Source of the DNA: Funiculus sociatus GB2-C1
Lineage (GTDB): Bacteria > Cyanobacteriota > Cyanobacteriia > Cyanobacteriales > FACHB-T130
Direction: 5' to 3'
NCBI RefSeq assembly: GCF_039962115.1
Contig: NZ_JAMPKJ010000022.1
Span: 24,956 to 88,955 of the forward strand
DNA: 64,000 nt
Translations under genes and position numbers: made by a program
Part shown: positions 52,845 to 61,942 of the stretch, piece after piece
Layout: every line of letters begins with the position of its first letter
Numbering within the stretch: the first letter of the stretch is position 1
Notes under the pieces: model-generated
The model's input: the letters and a program-made list of their open reading frames with translations, nothing else
The model's database searches: none
What the model was told of the DNA's origin: nothing

Positions 52845-55160
52845 TTATTGTTTTACGAGTTTTAAACGCGATCGCTTCTCCCAAACCTTCTTAATCTGAG
52901 ATTTTTTCAAACTTTGCAAGCGCGATCGCAACTGTTTTAAATTCGGTGTCTCTCCGCCATAACGCCATTGGACATATGCCTGAGAAATTTCGTTGATGAC
53001 TTCGGCTTTGTCGGGTGAATGGTGTTGACGTGCTTGATAAGCATACTCTAGGGGAGTGTGTGCTGGGTGCTTGGCGTATCCTTGGACACTCAACTCCTTA
53101 AGCATTTGCTGGTAGATACTTTCCATCGGCGGCAACTTACCCAGCCAGAGGCGGTAACGCAATGCTTGCAACCTGTTCCAAGCCAACCAACCGAGGAACC
53201 CCAGGCAAATTGCCAATATAATCCCAGTAAACAATCCCACCCAGCCATTGGAAAGCAGCGCCCATAACCAGATTATCGCCCCAATCAGCCAGATGGTAAT
53301 GGCACCGAATACGTTATTTAACCAACTTGCTACAGGCGAAGGCAACCACCCCGCAACCCAATGCCAGAACTGGCGCAACACGCTAAAGGTTTGGTCTTCT
53401 TCAACGGAGGGGGGAATTAAGGGATTACCGGGAATCGGATCAAAGGCAAACCAGCCGTAGTTGGGAAAATACACTTCTGTCATCGCGTAAGCGTCGGTGT
53501 TGCGGACGACATAGAAGCCAGTGAAGGGATTGAACTCCCCTGGTGAAAAGCCTGCCACTAACCGCGATGGAATGCTAATCGATCGCAACATAATTGTTAA
53601 AACGCTGGAGAAGTGGTCAGGATAACCTCCTTTGTGTTTGAAGAGAAATGCTTCTACTAAGTCTTCGTTTTCATCCAAAAAAGGCAAGCCAAGAGGGTCT
53701 TGTGGGATGGTGTAGTTTTGTTTGAGATACTGAGCTAAGTAGAGAGCTTTTTCGTAGGGAGAGGTGATGGGTTTTCTCGACTTGGCTAATATTTCTTCGG
53801 TTAGCTGCCGCACTTTGTCAGAGATTTCTGGAGGAACTTGCAGATAGTAATTGCGGATTCTTTCGGAATAGTCTGTTGATGTTTTCGCCAAAAGAGCGCG
53901 ATCGCGTACTGGTACTTCCGAAATTACGGTGTAGGTAAATCCTTCCCCCAAACCTGTAGGCGATCGCAAACCGCTCTCGGTATCCATCGCTACTTCCTGT
54001 GTGGGAAAATACAGTTCTTTAGGATAGGATAAGGCGGGAATCAGATTCGGCAGTTCAGAGACTATTGTGTAACTCTGAATCACCTGTTTAGTTTTCCCAC
54101 TGAAGATTACCTGTCTGGGAAGGAAAAATCGGTACGACCAGGCCGGACGTTGCACAGTCTGCGTTTGCTTGTCGCGGGAAATTTCCCAACCCTGACCAGT
54201 GTAGCGATCTAACGCCAGCACTCGCCAAAATCCCTCGGCTTGTGATCGCACTCGCATCACCACTTTGGGCTTCATCTCCCCCCGGAGATTCTGGTTAATT
54301 TTGCTGCTAAAGCCGTAGTAGAAGGTATCATCCATCTGCCCGGCGCCCCTTTCTTGGTTTTGTCCGCCGCCTCCACCTCTACCTTGTTTACCTTGTCTGG
54401 CGTAACCAGGGTTAACTATGGCGCGGCCGTTACTAGAAAAATTTTGTTGTTCTAAACCTTGAGGCCCGCTAACTGGAAATGTTTGTAGTTGATAGCCAGG
54501 AAACCGGGGCATCAATGCAAAAATAGTTAGTCCCAGCCCGACAATTAAAGTAAAAAGTAAAAAGTAAAACTTAAAAGTGCTTTTAATTTCTTGGGGATTT
54601 TTTTTAACTTTTGTCTTTTTACTTTTGCCTTCAAGTAGGCCTAACCGAGAGCGATAATCTAGCACCAAAACAGGCAGCGCTACGCCCAAAAACAACAGCA
54701 AAATTGGCGCAAAGGTTAATGTTTGGCTGACTGTACCAGCAACGCCTAACAAAATCAGCCCAATCACCATCGAATAACCCAAATCTTTGCGACGCGGGAG
54801 GTCAAAGCTGTGCAGCACTTGCAGATGAATTAACAATTCTGCAAGCACCAAGCGTGTATCATTCAAAGCACCAAACAGATTTCTCAAAAAAACTGTTAGT
54901 GCTACCACCATCCCAATCGCTATCAAAAATTTTACAGGCACATTGCGATCGCGTCGTCGATACCAACTCCACGTCGCACCAACTAGACTCAGCGGCACAG
55001 CCCATAAACTAATCTGAGTTTCCGCCGCTACATCCGTGGCAATAATCCCCACAACTACGAGTGCCTGCACCAGCACCCGTAGCAGGATTGATTCTTCCGT
55101 TTCCGGCTTCGACGTTGTTTCTAGCCGTTGCCGCACCCGATGCAAAGCTGAATTAGTCAT
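52845..55160 (-). CDS. TgpA-like transmembrane transglutaminase-family protein
   Basis: The 771-residue protein has N-terminal membrane helices (about 20-240), a large extracytoplasmic region with a Gly-rich loop (ARQGKQGRGGGGG near 265), and a transglutaminase-like core (about 440-580) with KGGYPDHFSSVLTIMLRSIS and AYAMTEVYFPNYGWFAFDP. Two C-terminal helices and a DUF4129-like tail (YAKHPAHTPLEYA) follow. The usual catalytic Cys (GxCxxFA) is replaced by Asp-His in YPDHF, so it may be inactive. The start codon and part of helix 5 are encoded by heptamer repeats. Confidence 0.85.
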   Translation of the reverse strand: MTNSALHRVRQRLETTSKPETEESILLRVLVQALVVVGIIATDVAAETQISLWAVPLSLVGATWSWYRRRDRNVPVKFLIAIGMVVALTVFLRNLFGALNDTRLVLAELLIHLQVLHSFDLPRRKDLGYSMVIGLILLGVAGTVSQTLTFAPILLLFLGVALPVLVLDYRSRLGLLEGKSKKTKVKKNPQEIKSTFKFYFLLFTLIVGLGLTIFALMPRFPGYQLQTFPVSGPQGLEQQNFSSNGRAIVNPGYARQGKQGRGGGGGQNQERGAGQMDDTFYYGFSSKINQNLRGEMKPKVVMRVRSQAEGFWRVLALDRYTGQGWEISRDKQTQTVQRPAWSYRFFLPRQVIFSGKTKQVIQSYTIVSELPNLIPALSYPKELYFPTQEVAMDTESGLRSPTGLGEGFTYTVISEVPVRDRALLAKTSTDYSERIRNYYLQVPPEISDKVRQLTEEILAKSRKPITSPYEKALYLAQYLKQNYTIPQDPLGLPFLDENEDLVEAFLFKHKGGYPDHFSSVLTIMLRSISIPSRLVAGFSPGEFNPFTGFYVVRNTDAYAMTEVYFPNYGWFAFDPIPGNPLIPPSVEEDQTFSVLRQFWHWVAGWLPSPVASWLNNVFGAITIWLIGAIIWLWALLSNGWVGLFTGIILAICLGFLGWLAWNRLQALRYRLWLGKLPPMESIYQQMLKELSVQGYAKHPAHTPLEYAYQARQHHSPDKAEVINEISQAYVQWRYGGETPNLKQLRSRLQSLKKSQIKKVWEKRSRLKLVKQ

Positions 55161-55187
55161 TAGTCATTAGTTATTGGTCATTAGTCT
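55153..55187. repeat. heptamer repeats (TTAGTCA) across the TgpA-like start codon
   Basis: Five 7-bp units (TTAGTCA, TTAGTCA, TTAGTTA, TTGGTCA, TTAGTCT) begin inside the gene. On the minus strand the first unit supplies ATGACTAA, that is the start codon and second codon. Related units (TACTAATGACTATGAACTAATGACTACGAACTAA at 55306-55339) end the gap on the patU side. Confidence 0.85.
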
Positions 55188-55333
55188 ATTGTGCTTTGTC
55201 CGCTGTCAGTTGTCCGTATGTGTTGGAAGGTTGGAAAGTTGTTAGAACGACAATCTCTACCCAACGTTTCAACTCGACAACCCTTAAGTGACGATTGACT
55301 GCTGACGAATTACTAATGACTATGAACTAATGA

Positions 55334-56347
55334 CTACGAACTAATTGCGATCGCAAAAATCAGCGGTGGTTGATCCACTTCTGACAAGCGAATTTCCAGA
55401 GGATAAGTCTGATTAGGTTCTAAATCAAACGATTCTACACTCAGGTAGCCTGGATAGGAACGCTGCGCCGTTGCTTCTGCAACAGCAGTTCGCAGCGTCA
55501 AACTGCCGCCACGAGGTAAGCGACTAACAATCCTGCACCTGGGAACCTTACCTTCTACCTGGTATTCTGCCTGGACGCTCATGATCCCCAGAGATGTTTG
55601 CCAATGTCGCTCCACAGGCTTCGAGTCGGGCGATACTGGCAACGTCAGCGCCTTGATGATTTCTCTAGCCGCCAATAAGGACAGCGCCATCTGTTGACTA
55701 TCTGTAGCTTCTTCGTAACGATTCGTGAAAAATTGCTGCTCTTGGGGGGAACGGGTTGGATAGAGCAACACCATTCCTGCTAACTGGTTTAGTGTCTGGC
55801 GTTGTTCTGGAAACAACGCGCTGGCGGCACGCACCAATTTCGCTCCCTGTGCTAGCGGCGACTGCACGACCTCCTGACAGGAATCTAGCAGTTGTGTTAA
55901 AACCGTTTCGGGGAGGGTGACAGGCAGACTGAAGTTAGAAAGCTGGGGTATCCACAGGGGAACAGAGCTTTCAGCCTCGCGGTCTAAATAATCAGGTTCG
56001 TAGTTGCAAATTTCCGTCTCCCAAGGAAAAAGAGGTGGGTTACGTTCAATTTCAACTTGCAGTTTGCGCTTCAAAAGGGCATGGAAACGATTTTGCACAG
56101 TCGGTTTTTCTCCTCCCAAGTTGAGTGGTTGACAGCCTTGGGCCGCTTCATCGAGGTGGTCTAATACTAGGCTCAGGTCTTCTGAGTCTAGGGGATCAGA
56201 ATAATCCAATTCCATTGCCTCCACAGGATCGCCTTCCAAGTTAGGGTCTTGTGGTGGTTCTGCTGCTGTGGGATTAGAATCCTTTAGCAGCCATGCTAGG
56301 AAGCGGTTATCTATCGCTTCGGAATTGTTATCTAGGTCACTATTCAT
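55334..56347 (-). CDS. patU: PatU, intact
   Basis: I start at ATG 56347 (MNSDLDNNSEAIDNRFLAWLL), which gives 337 residues and overlaps the hetZ stop by 8 bases. An acidic N-terminal half is followed by a central VQNRFHALLKRKLQVEIERNPPLFPWE and a C-terminal beta-rich part ending EVDQPPLIFAIAISS. Position right after hetZ identifies PatU, a pattern-formation protein that is split into patU5 and patU3 in Anabaena. A single uninterrupted frame is present here. Its molecular function is not established. Confidence 0.85.
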   Translation of the reverse strand: MNSDLDNNSEAIDNRFLAWLLKDSNPTAAEPPQDPNLEGDPVEAMELDYSDPLDSEDLSLVLDHLDEAAQGCQPLNLGGEKPTVQNRFHALLKRKLQVEIERNPPLFPWETEICNYEPDYLDREAESSVPLWIPQLSNFSLPVTLPETVLTQLLDSCQEVVQSPLAQGAKLVRAASALFPEQRQTLNQLAGMVLLYPTRSPQEQQFFTNRYEEATDSQQMALSLLAAREIIKALTLPVSPDSKPVERHWQTSLGIMSVQAEYQVEGKVPRCRIVSRLPRGGSLTLRTAVAEATAQRSYPGYLSVESFDLEPNQTYPLEIRLSEVDQPPLIFAIAISS

Positions 56348-57503
56348 CTTGAGATGCACTTGCTCCGGATACTGAACGATTGCGAATTTCCCAGGCAAGC
56401 TCCAGCAGCTTAAACCATCGCTTTTCGACCTGGGAAACCGTACAATTTAAAGTCTGAGCGATCGCTGCTGCTTCCACTCCCTGTTGCTTTAATCGTAGTA
56501 ATTCAGCCTGTTGAGCGCTCAAAAGTCCTTGAAACACCTGCCATTGCTGGGGTGTTAGTCCCAAATTGCGCTCCAAATCCGCTTCTAACCACTGATGCAC
56601 CAGTTCCCAGCGATGGGAAAGGGCAAACCGAATTAAATGATATTTGAAGCGTTGTTGTAAATAATCCCTCTGGCGGGGAGTCAAACCCAAAATCGCCTCA
56701 ATTTCCCCGGCAGATAAATCTTTCAGGCGCAGCGTAAAGTAATCGACGCATTCAGTCTGCTGGCGGTCTTTGAGATATTTCATCAACTCCTTAACCACCG
56801 TTTGGCGCAGGCTCTTTTCCAACGGTTCCGGTTCATGACCTACCATTGCCTCCCGCACCTGATGCACCGTTGCTTCATTCCAAACCGAGTCTGACTCGGT
56901 AGCGCCTCCCTCAGCCGCCTGCTCCATATCTACGGAAGTTTCCGGAGGTTGCTGTTGCGAAAATGTCTGCGCCCGCAGGATGATGAGTTGCTGAGTACGA
57001 TGACCCGGAAGCGGAATGCGTCGCTTGCCGTAGCGTTCGGCAAAAGCCATGTATTCTGCCAACTCTAAAAGAGTATGGGGGCGATACTTGGTAACAATCG
57101 CATTCTCGCGGCGAAACGCATTTAAGGATTCCGCATAGAATCCTTGCAAGAAATCTTCAATCAGCACCAGCCGCGCCTGATAGCTCGTTGGCACCTGTGA
57201 AGGTGTAATGTAGCGATAGACAATTGCACTCAGAGTAGCGTGTAATTCCACTCTTCCCCGATGTGCGCCCATCTGATAATAGTGAAGACATTGCTTTAGG
57301 CGAAGACGAGCCAGTGTCGTCGCCCAAGTTTCCACATCTCCTGAATCTTGGATGCGTTTACTCTCATGACAAATTCGGGCGACTTCACTGGCTATCCGCG
57401 CCGCCACCTCACGACAGTTATCCTCCGAGGCTTTTGTTGACTCTCGGAGTTCGTTAAATAGTAGTTTAAAAATTGCCTCCACGCGCTGGTAGATATTCCC
57501 CAC
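56340..57503 (-). CDS. hetZ: HetZ-related differentiation protein
   Basis: The 387-residue protein starts at GTG 57503 (a second GTG 7 codons later is possible). Typical HetZ blocks are present: IFKLLFNELRESTKASEDNC, YRPHTLLELAEYMAFAERYGKRRIPLPG, and a C-terminal helix-turn-helix region (AQTLNCTVSQVEKRWFKLLE). HetZ is a DNA-binding regulator needed early in heterocyst development in Anabaena and also kept in non-heterocystous filaments. A Gln/Glu-rich linker (residues about 180-205) is variable. Overlap with patU indicates coupled translation. Confidence 0.92.
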   Translation of the reverse strand: MGNIYQRVEAIFKLLFNELRESTKASEDNCREVAARIASEVARICHESKRIQDSGDVETWATTLARLRLKQCLHYYQMGAHRGRVELHATLSAIVYRYITPSQVPTSYQARLVLIEDFLQGFYAESLNAFRRENAIVTKYRPHTLLELAEYMAFAERYGKRRIPLPGHRTQQLIILRAQTFSQQQPPETSVDMEQAAEGGATESDSVWNEATVHQVREAMVGHEPEPLEKSLRQTVVKELMKYLKDRQQTECVDYFTLRLKDLSAGEIEAILGLTPRQRDYLQQRFKYHLIRFALSHRWELVHQWLEADLERNLGLTPQQWQVFQGLLSAQQAELLRLKQQGVEAAAIAQTLNCTVSQVEKRWFKLLELAWEIRNRSVSGASASQDE

Positions 57504-57579
57504 ACTGGCTAAATTGTTACCAAGACCCTAGCATACCCAAACGTCATACGTTAACAGCACAAGCCCTTAAATTAACAAT

Positions 57580-58065
57580 ATGAATTTAGACCAACAGATT
57601 CTAGCACTGATTGACAAAGCGCAACTTTATGGTGTACCACCTGAGTGGATTACCCAAATCGCACCCGTTCTCATCGAATATGCCACGGGGTTACAACATT
57701 TAGAGTATTACATTCTCCAAAGCCCAGAATCCGGTTGGTTATTGACAACCCTTAGTAATCGGGCCGAACCCGATGTCCAAAAAAAGGTGATACACGCTTT
57801 CTCAACTCTTGAGGACGCTAAGGGTTTCCAGTTAGTGCCAGATCCTCAAATTGTTGCCCAAAGAGAGCCTGTGACTCACATTTTGTTTGAGACGGTCGGC
57901 AGGGAGGTGATAGACAGCACAATTTTCTTTGATACTCCTGGTAATCGTACCACTGGCTATGAAATTTTTCGGGTAAATTTGATAGAGCGCATTAAAGAAC
58001 ATCAGCAAATACATCGACCTTCCCCCAAATCTAACCCCAGAAACTTGCCTCCAGATATTGCTTGA
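57580..58065 (+). CDS. conserved hypothetical protein (161 aa)
   Basis: The 161-residue soluble protein has an N-terminal helical part (MNLDQQILALIDKAQLYGVPPEW), a central region with GWLLTTLSNRAEPDVQKKVIHAFSTLED (residues about 51-78), and a Pro-rich tail. Composition is strongly protein-like. It is divergent from hetZ with 76 bases between, so the two may share a promoter region. I recall similar genes only in cyanobacteria. Function unknown. Confidence 0.75.
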   Translation: MNLDQQILALIDKAQLYGVPPEWITQIAPVLIEYATGLQHLEYYILQSPESGWLLTTLSNRAEPDVQKKVIHAFSTLEDAKGFQLVPDPQIVAQREPVTHILFETVGREVIDSTIFFDTPGNRTTGYEIFRVNLIERIKEHQQIHRPSPKSNPRNLPPDIA

Positions 58066-58356
58066 GCAAGGGTTTCTATGGTGAGCTTTTTTAATCAATG
58101 GGTTGAAGCTTTAAGAAATGTAATAGAATGTCCGATTTGTATTAATCGTTTACACTCGTCTACTTAAAGCCGAGCCTAAATAAACGCAACTAAGAAACCG
58201 GGTTTGTAGGGTTCCTGCAATCTCCGTTTAATTATGCCCACCTCCTTAGCCGCTAAAGTTAATTGCTCTTGTAAATGTTTGTAAAAATATTTCCAGAGGT
58301 TCCTGGTAAGCAGAAAAAGTTCTGTAGAGGTACTTATTGATTTTGGATTTTGGATT
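58066..58356. other. gap with repeat DNA, no gene supported
   Basis: The gap contains an AAGAAACCGGGTTTGTAGGG hairpin-type repeat and, at its right end, TTGGATTTTGGATTTT heptamer units that run into the start of the next gene. A minus-strand frame through it is partly repeat-encoded and not convincing. Confidence 0.5.
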
Positions 58357-59010
58357 TTGCGAAGGTCGGATATATTCCAAAAGCCTCCCATAAGGCAAAA
58401 TCTCTTTGATATTGTTTTGACGACAGCACTGTTATGCTTACCATCGAGTGCTTACGCAGCAGTTTTCAACATCGCCTCAGGCGGGCAGATTTTCGATTTT
58501 TCGACATCGGTTTTTACTTTCAGTGTCTCCGGCGAGGGAACCATCACCGACCTGAACGTGAGGTTTTCCGCCCAGCATACTTATGATTCTGACTTGACTG
58601 TTTTCTTGCGATCGCCAACTGGAACACAAATTCAACTATTTTCGCAGGTAGGTAGCTTTGAGGACAACTTTCAGGATACCCTGCTCGACGATCAAGCAGC
58701 GATCGCAATTACTGCTGGTGACGCGCCATTTATCGGTGCCTATAGACCTAGTAGCCCCCTGAGTGCGTTCAATGGGCAGAACCCCAACGGAACCTGGACA
58801 TTGAGCATTGTTGACGACTTTGCCGCCGAGGATGGCTATTTGTACCAAGCAGGCGACGCAGCACCGTGGGGGACTGCCCTTGGTACGCAGCTGAGTTTTA
58901 ATTCTTCTACTCCAGTGCCTTACGAGTTTTCACCAACCTTGGGCATATTGGTGCTGGGCGGTTGGGGTGCGGCGACTCAACTCAAAAAACAACTGCAAAA
59001 ACGCAAGTAA
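58357..59010 (+). CDS. exported P-domain protein with VPYE-type C-terminal sorting signal
   Basis: From a TTG at 58357 the 217-residue protein has a signal peptide (LTTALLCLPSSAYA), a proprotein convertase P/Homo B-type beta-sandwich (about 45-180; HTYDSDLTVFLRSPTGTQIQLF, NPNGTWTLSIVDDFAAEDG), and a C-terminal signal: VPYEFSPTLGI, hydrophobic stretch, and basic KKQLQKRK. That tripartite end resembles the PFE-CTERM form of cyanobacterial sorting signals. The exosortase at 61.1 kb is the natural processing enzyme. The TTG lies inside heptamer repeat DNA, so the start is uncertain. Confidence 0.8.
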   Translation: MRRSDIFQKPPIRQNLFDIVLTTALLCLPSSAYAAVFNIASGGQIFDFSTSVFTFSVSGEGTITDLNVRFSAQHTYDSDLTVFLRSPTGTQIQLFSQVGSFEDNFQDTLLDDQAAIAITAGDAPFIGAYRPSSPLSAFNGQNPNGTWTLSIVDDFAAEDGYLYQAGDAAPWGTALGTQLSFNSSTPVPYEFSPTLGILVLGGWGAATQLKKQLQKRK

Positions 59011-59253
59011 TACTTACGCGATCGCAAACTTTTCTAGTTGTTTCTAACAGTATCAAATTCCAAAATACCCAGTACTTACGAATAGCTACTGAAATTAAAA
59101 GCCACCCAAGTTTAATTAGCTTATTAGCCAGTAATTACACTGAATTTTTCAAAAATCACCTCTATCTCTCGATAGATTGTCCGGAAGTTTAAACCAGAAA
59201 GGGAAAGATGAACCAGGACGTCCTGATTGAACTTTACACTGGGAAATTATCAC

Positions 59254-60117
59254 ATGGATATTCGTTCGCTGCCCATAGTTTGCAAACTGCAATTAGCCAG
59301 TTTGAAGAAAGAGCAGCCGATCTTAGACTGTGAAACAGCTACTCCAGATCGTCAGTGTCAGCAACTTAAACGTCCACTCACTTTCCACAAAAGTTTAGTA
59401 TTTCTTGGACTAACAGCAATATTAGGACTCAGTGGAGGCACTGCCCCTCAAAGTGCGATTTCTCAAACGAACTTAGTTTCATCAATAGGCAGTAATGTCA
59501 CCTTTTCCTGTAACGATTCTGAAGCAACAATTCGAGCTAAAAACGGCCCTAGAGTCACCTTTGGATCGTCAATCATATACATCGGCTACCAGCAAGTATC
59601 AAGTATTAACCAAGACCCGCGAATGGTGCGTTTCGACAATGGTGTAAGAACTTGGTGTAAAACAGACTACGACACAACAGGTGCTGATGGTCGAGGCTAC
59701 GGTTTACTTTGGAATGGCAGCAGCATTTTATATGCTGCATTCAGTACCGACGGCACACAGGGAACATCCAGCCAAGATTTCCGCCGCTTTGCTACAAATG
59801 GTTGGTTAACTAGCTATGGACAAGGTGGGGGTAGAAAAGTGGCAATTCTGGCACGGATAGATCCCAAAACTGGTAACGTTCTCAATGCGACATTTTTATC
59901 AGCTTTGCTAAGTAATGGAGAAAGCAATTCTTTAGATGTAAAAGGCTTATCTTGGACAGGCACAAACCTTGTCATTCAAGCAGATTCATATTTTGCTCCT
60001 CGACGACCAAATAAAACTGCCATGACTTGTATTGGTACCTCGCCCTTGCAATACAAGGCGCAATTCACTAGCGACTTAAGAACTGTGGTGCAGGCTTCAG
60101 CACTAGGTTGTTCTTAA
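59254..60117 (+). CDS. exported hypothetical protein
   Basis: I use ATG 59254. The 287-residue protein has a long N-terminus before a hydrophobic segment (SLVFLGLTAILGLSGGTA) that could be a signal peptide or membrane anchor. The mature part contains repeated Ser/Gly/Thr-rich beta-like segments, WNGSSILYAAFSTDGTQG, and four or more cysteines (FSCND, TWCKTD, MTCIG, LGCS at the end). Paired cysteines fit an extracytoplasmic fold. No C-terminal sorting signal. It stands between two sorting-signal proteins. I recognise no family. Confidence 0.7.
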   Translation: MDIRSLPIVCKLQLASLKKEQPILDCETATPDRQCQQLKRPLTFHKSLVFLGLTAILGLSGGTAPQSAISQTNLVSSIGSNVTFSCNDSEATIRAKNGPRVTFGSSIIYIGYQQVSSINQDPRMVRFDNGVRTWCKTDYDTTGADGRGYGLLWNGSSILYAAFSTDGTQGTSSQDFRRFATNGWLTSYGQGGGRKVAILARIDPKTGNVLNATFLSALLSNGESNSLDVKGLSWTGTNLVIQADSYFAPRRPNKTAMTCIGTSPLQYKAQFTSDLRTVVQASALGCS

Positions 60118-60166
60118 ATTGGGACTTGCCAATTAACGCAATGTGCAATCCCGATTAAAACTCTCT

Positions 60167-60235
60167 TTAAGAAGGGCGCAAGGGAGATTATTACCTGATT
60201 TGGTCTAGTGTAGATCCCCAAACCTCCCTTCTTAA
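60167..60235. repeat. inverted repeat between exported-protein genes
   Basis: TTAAGAAGGG (60167-60176) and CCCTTCTTAA (60226-60235) form 10-bp arms around about 49 bases. Placed after the stop at 60117, it may end transcription or be a repeat insertion. Confidence 0.6.
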
Positions 60236-60310
60236 GGCGGATTTCTAAAAGTTGAACCTTAAGGCAATTACTAATTGTTAAAGGTTAATTGCTAATTGGG
60301 AGAATAAAAA

Positions 60311-61057
60311 ATGAACAATTATCTCTTTTTGCCTTTTGCCTTCTGTATTGTGCCTTTTTTAGTTGGAGAAGTGGCACAAGCTGCTACATTTACTGAGATT
60401 GGGGATGCTGGCGAATTGCTTTCAACAAGTCAGGCTGTCAGTACCCAACCGCCCGGAACACCCCTGACCAGCATCTTAGGAATAATAACGGCAGGTGAAG
60501 ATATTGACTTGTTTCAAATCTACGTAAATGGTGTTAATCCATTTTCAGCTACAACAGTAGGTACTGGGACTACGATTGACACGCAGTTATTCTTGTTTAA
60601 TTCAGCGGGCATAGGTGTTTTTGGAAACGATGACGATGCAGGTACTCCTCAGTCAACTATTCCTTCCACTTTGTTATCTGCTGGGGTTTACTATTTAGCC
60701 ATTTCTACCTTTGGAGACTCGCCAGCAAGCACTGGAGGTGACATTTTTCCTTCACCATTGTTGGGAGTTCAAGGGTCAACTGGTACTGGTGGTGCGTCGC
60801 CACTTAGCGGCTGGTTCAGAGACAGCTTTGATGACAATATTGGCACCTACACTATCAATTTAACCGGGGCTGAGTTTACTACTGGTTCTACTCCTGTTCC
60901 CTACGAACCGCATTCAGCACTGGGAGTATTAGCGTTGGGTGTTTGGGGTGCTGTTTCTAGATTTAAAAAAACACGAAAATTAGCCAGGAAATCATGTATA
61001 GCGGGCAATACCAGCCAAAGCGGACAACTTGCTAAAAAGCCAGAAAAGCAAGTTTAA
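60311..61057 (+). CDS. exported pre-peptidase/DVUA0089-like protein with VPYE-type sorting signal
   Basis: The 248-residue protein has a signal peptide (LPFAFCIVPFLVGEVAQA) and a beta-rich domain with EIGDAGELLSTSQ, GEDIDLFQIYV, DTQLFLFNSAGIGVFGNDDD and AGVYYLAISTFG, the pre-peptidase/DVUA0089 pattern. Near the C-terminus VPYEPHSALGVLALGVWGAVSRFKK repeats the tripartite sorting signal of the 58.4-kb gene, followed by an unusual 30-residue basic tail. It ends 4 bases before the exosortase start, so it is probably cotranscribed with its own processing enzyme. Confidence 0.85.
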   Translation: MNNYLFLPFAFCIVPFLVGEVAQAATFTEIGDAGELLSTSQAVSTQPPGTPLTSILGIITAGEDIDLFQIYVNGVNPFSATTVGTGTTIDTQLFLFNSAGIGVFGNDDDAGTPQSTIPSTLLSAGVYYLAISTFGDSPASTGGDIFPSPLLGVQGSTGTGGASPLSGWFRDSFDDNIGTYTINLTGAEFTTGSTPVPYEPHSALGVLALGVWGAVSRFKKTRKLARKSCIAGNTSQSGQLAKKPEKQV

Positions 61058-61061
61058 ATCT

Positions 61062-61937
61062 ATGAAAAAACGTACTGTCATCGTAGGTAGGTTATTAGGA
61101 AACCCAAAGTTATGGTTGTTTGCGATCGCTTTCGGCATAGCTGCGGTTCAAGTAATCTTAACCTGGAAGCTAACTCGCGATAGCGATCGCTTAAGCTTAA
61201 CTGTCTTGTCTTGGTGTGCTTTATTCTCTTTGCTGTGGAAAAAACGTAATACTTTAAAAGTAGAAAGTGATATTCTTTCTACTTTATTTGGTGTCTTACT
61301 GATTGCTATCAGCCTCATCAAAAGCACATCTCTGTTTTGGTTTGAGTCTTCATTTATTAAAATAGCTATATTATTTTTCGCTTTAGGTTTGGGTTTGATA
61401 GCATCTGGTTTTAAGGGATTAAAGCAATATTCGTTGGAATTTATTATCGTGTTCCTTCTTGTTATTCCTGAAGAATTGCTATTACAGCAACTTGAAAATC
61501 TAATTAATACCAGTTTACTAGCCGCTAAGTTTTCAACCTTCATGCTTTGGTATTTAGGATTTACAGTTTCTCGCCAAGGCGTAAACGTGATTTTACCCAA
61601 CGGCGCTATAGAAATATATGCCGGATGTTCTGGATTAAATGCGATGTTGCTACTGTTACGGCTATCGCTGCTTTTCGTTTTAGTATTCCCTACAGAACTT
61701 TATAAAAAAATATTGTTACCTATAGCCGCTATTTTATTAGCATTTCTAATCAATGGGATTCGAGTTGCTTTAATGGCGGTTTTGGTAGCATCCTCAAATC
61801 AGCAAGCATTTGAATACTGGCATGGATCTGAAGGCAACCAAATATTTTCTACAATTTCCATTTTAATTTTTGGTATGTTATGCCAATTCTTGCTACATGA
61901 AAATAAACCAGAAAATCCAGATAACATGGAGTTTTAA
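61062..61937 (+). CDS. cyanoexosortase, probably type A
   Basis: I use ATG 61062 (MKKRTVIVGRLL), 4 bases after the previous stop; the frame opens upstream inside that gene. The 291-residue protein has about 8 membrane helices and the exosortase triad: Cys in YAGCSGLNAM (near 189), Arg in NGIRVALMAV (near 233) and His in EYWHGSEGN. Exosortases cut and anchor or release proteins carrying PEP-CTERM-like signals at the outer membrane face. Type A is suggested by the VEIY-like/YWHGSEG motifs and the companion genes, from memory. Confidence 0.9.
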   Translation: MKKRTVIVGRLLGNPKLWLFAIAFGIAAVQVILTWKLTRDSDRLSLTVLSWCALFSLLWKKRNTLKVESDILSTLFGVLLIAISLIKSTSLFWFESSFIKIAILFFALGLGLIASGFKGLKQYSLEFIIVFLLVIPEELLLQQLENLINTSLLAAKFSTFMLWYLGFTVSRQGVNVILPNGAIEIYAGCSGLNAMLLLLRLSLLFVLVFPTELYKKILLPIAAILLAFLINGIRVALMAVLVASSNQQAFEYWHGSEGNQIFSTISILIFGMLCQFLLHENKPENPDNMEF

Positions 61938-61942
61938 AAGCA

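Noticed and set aside
58176..58391. 71-residue minus-strand frame with a helix-like stretch
   Set aside because: Both ends are encoded by repeat DNA and it overlaps the start of the P-domain gene; the middle looks protein-like but is too short to support.
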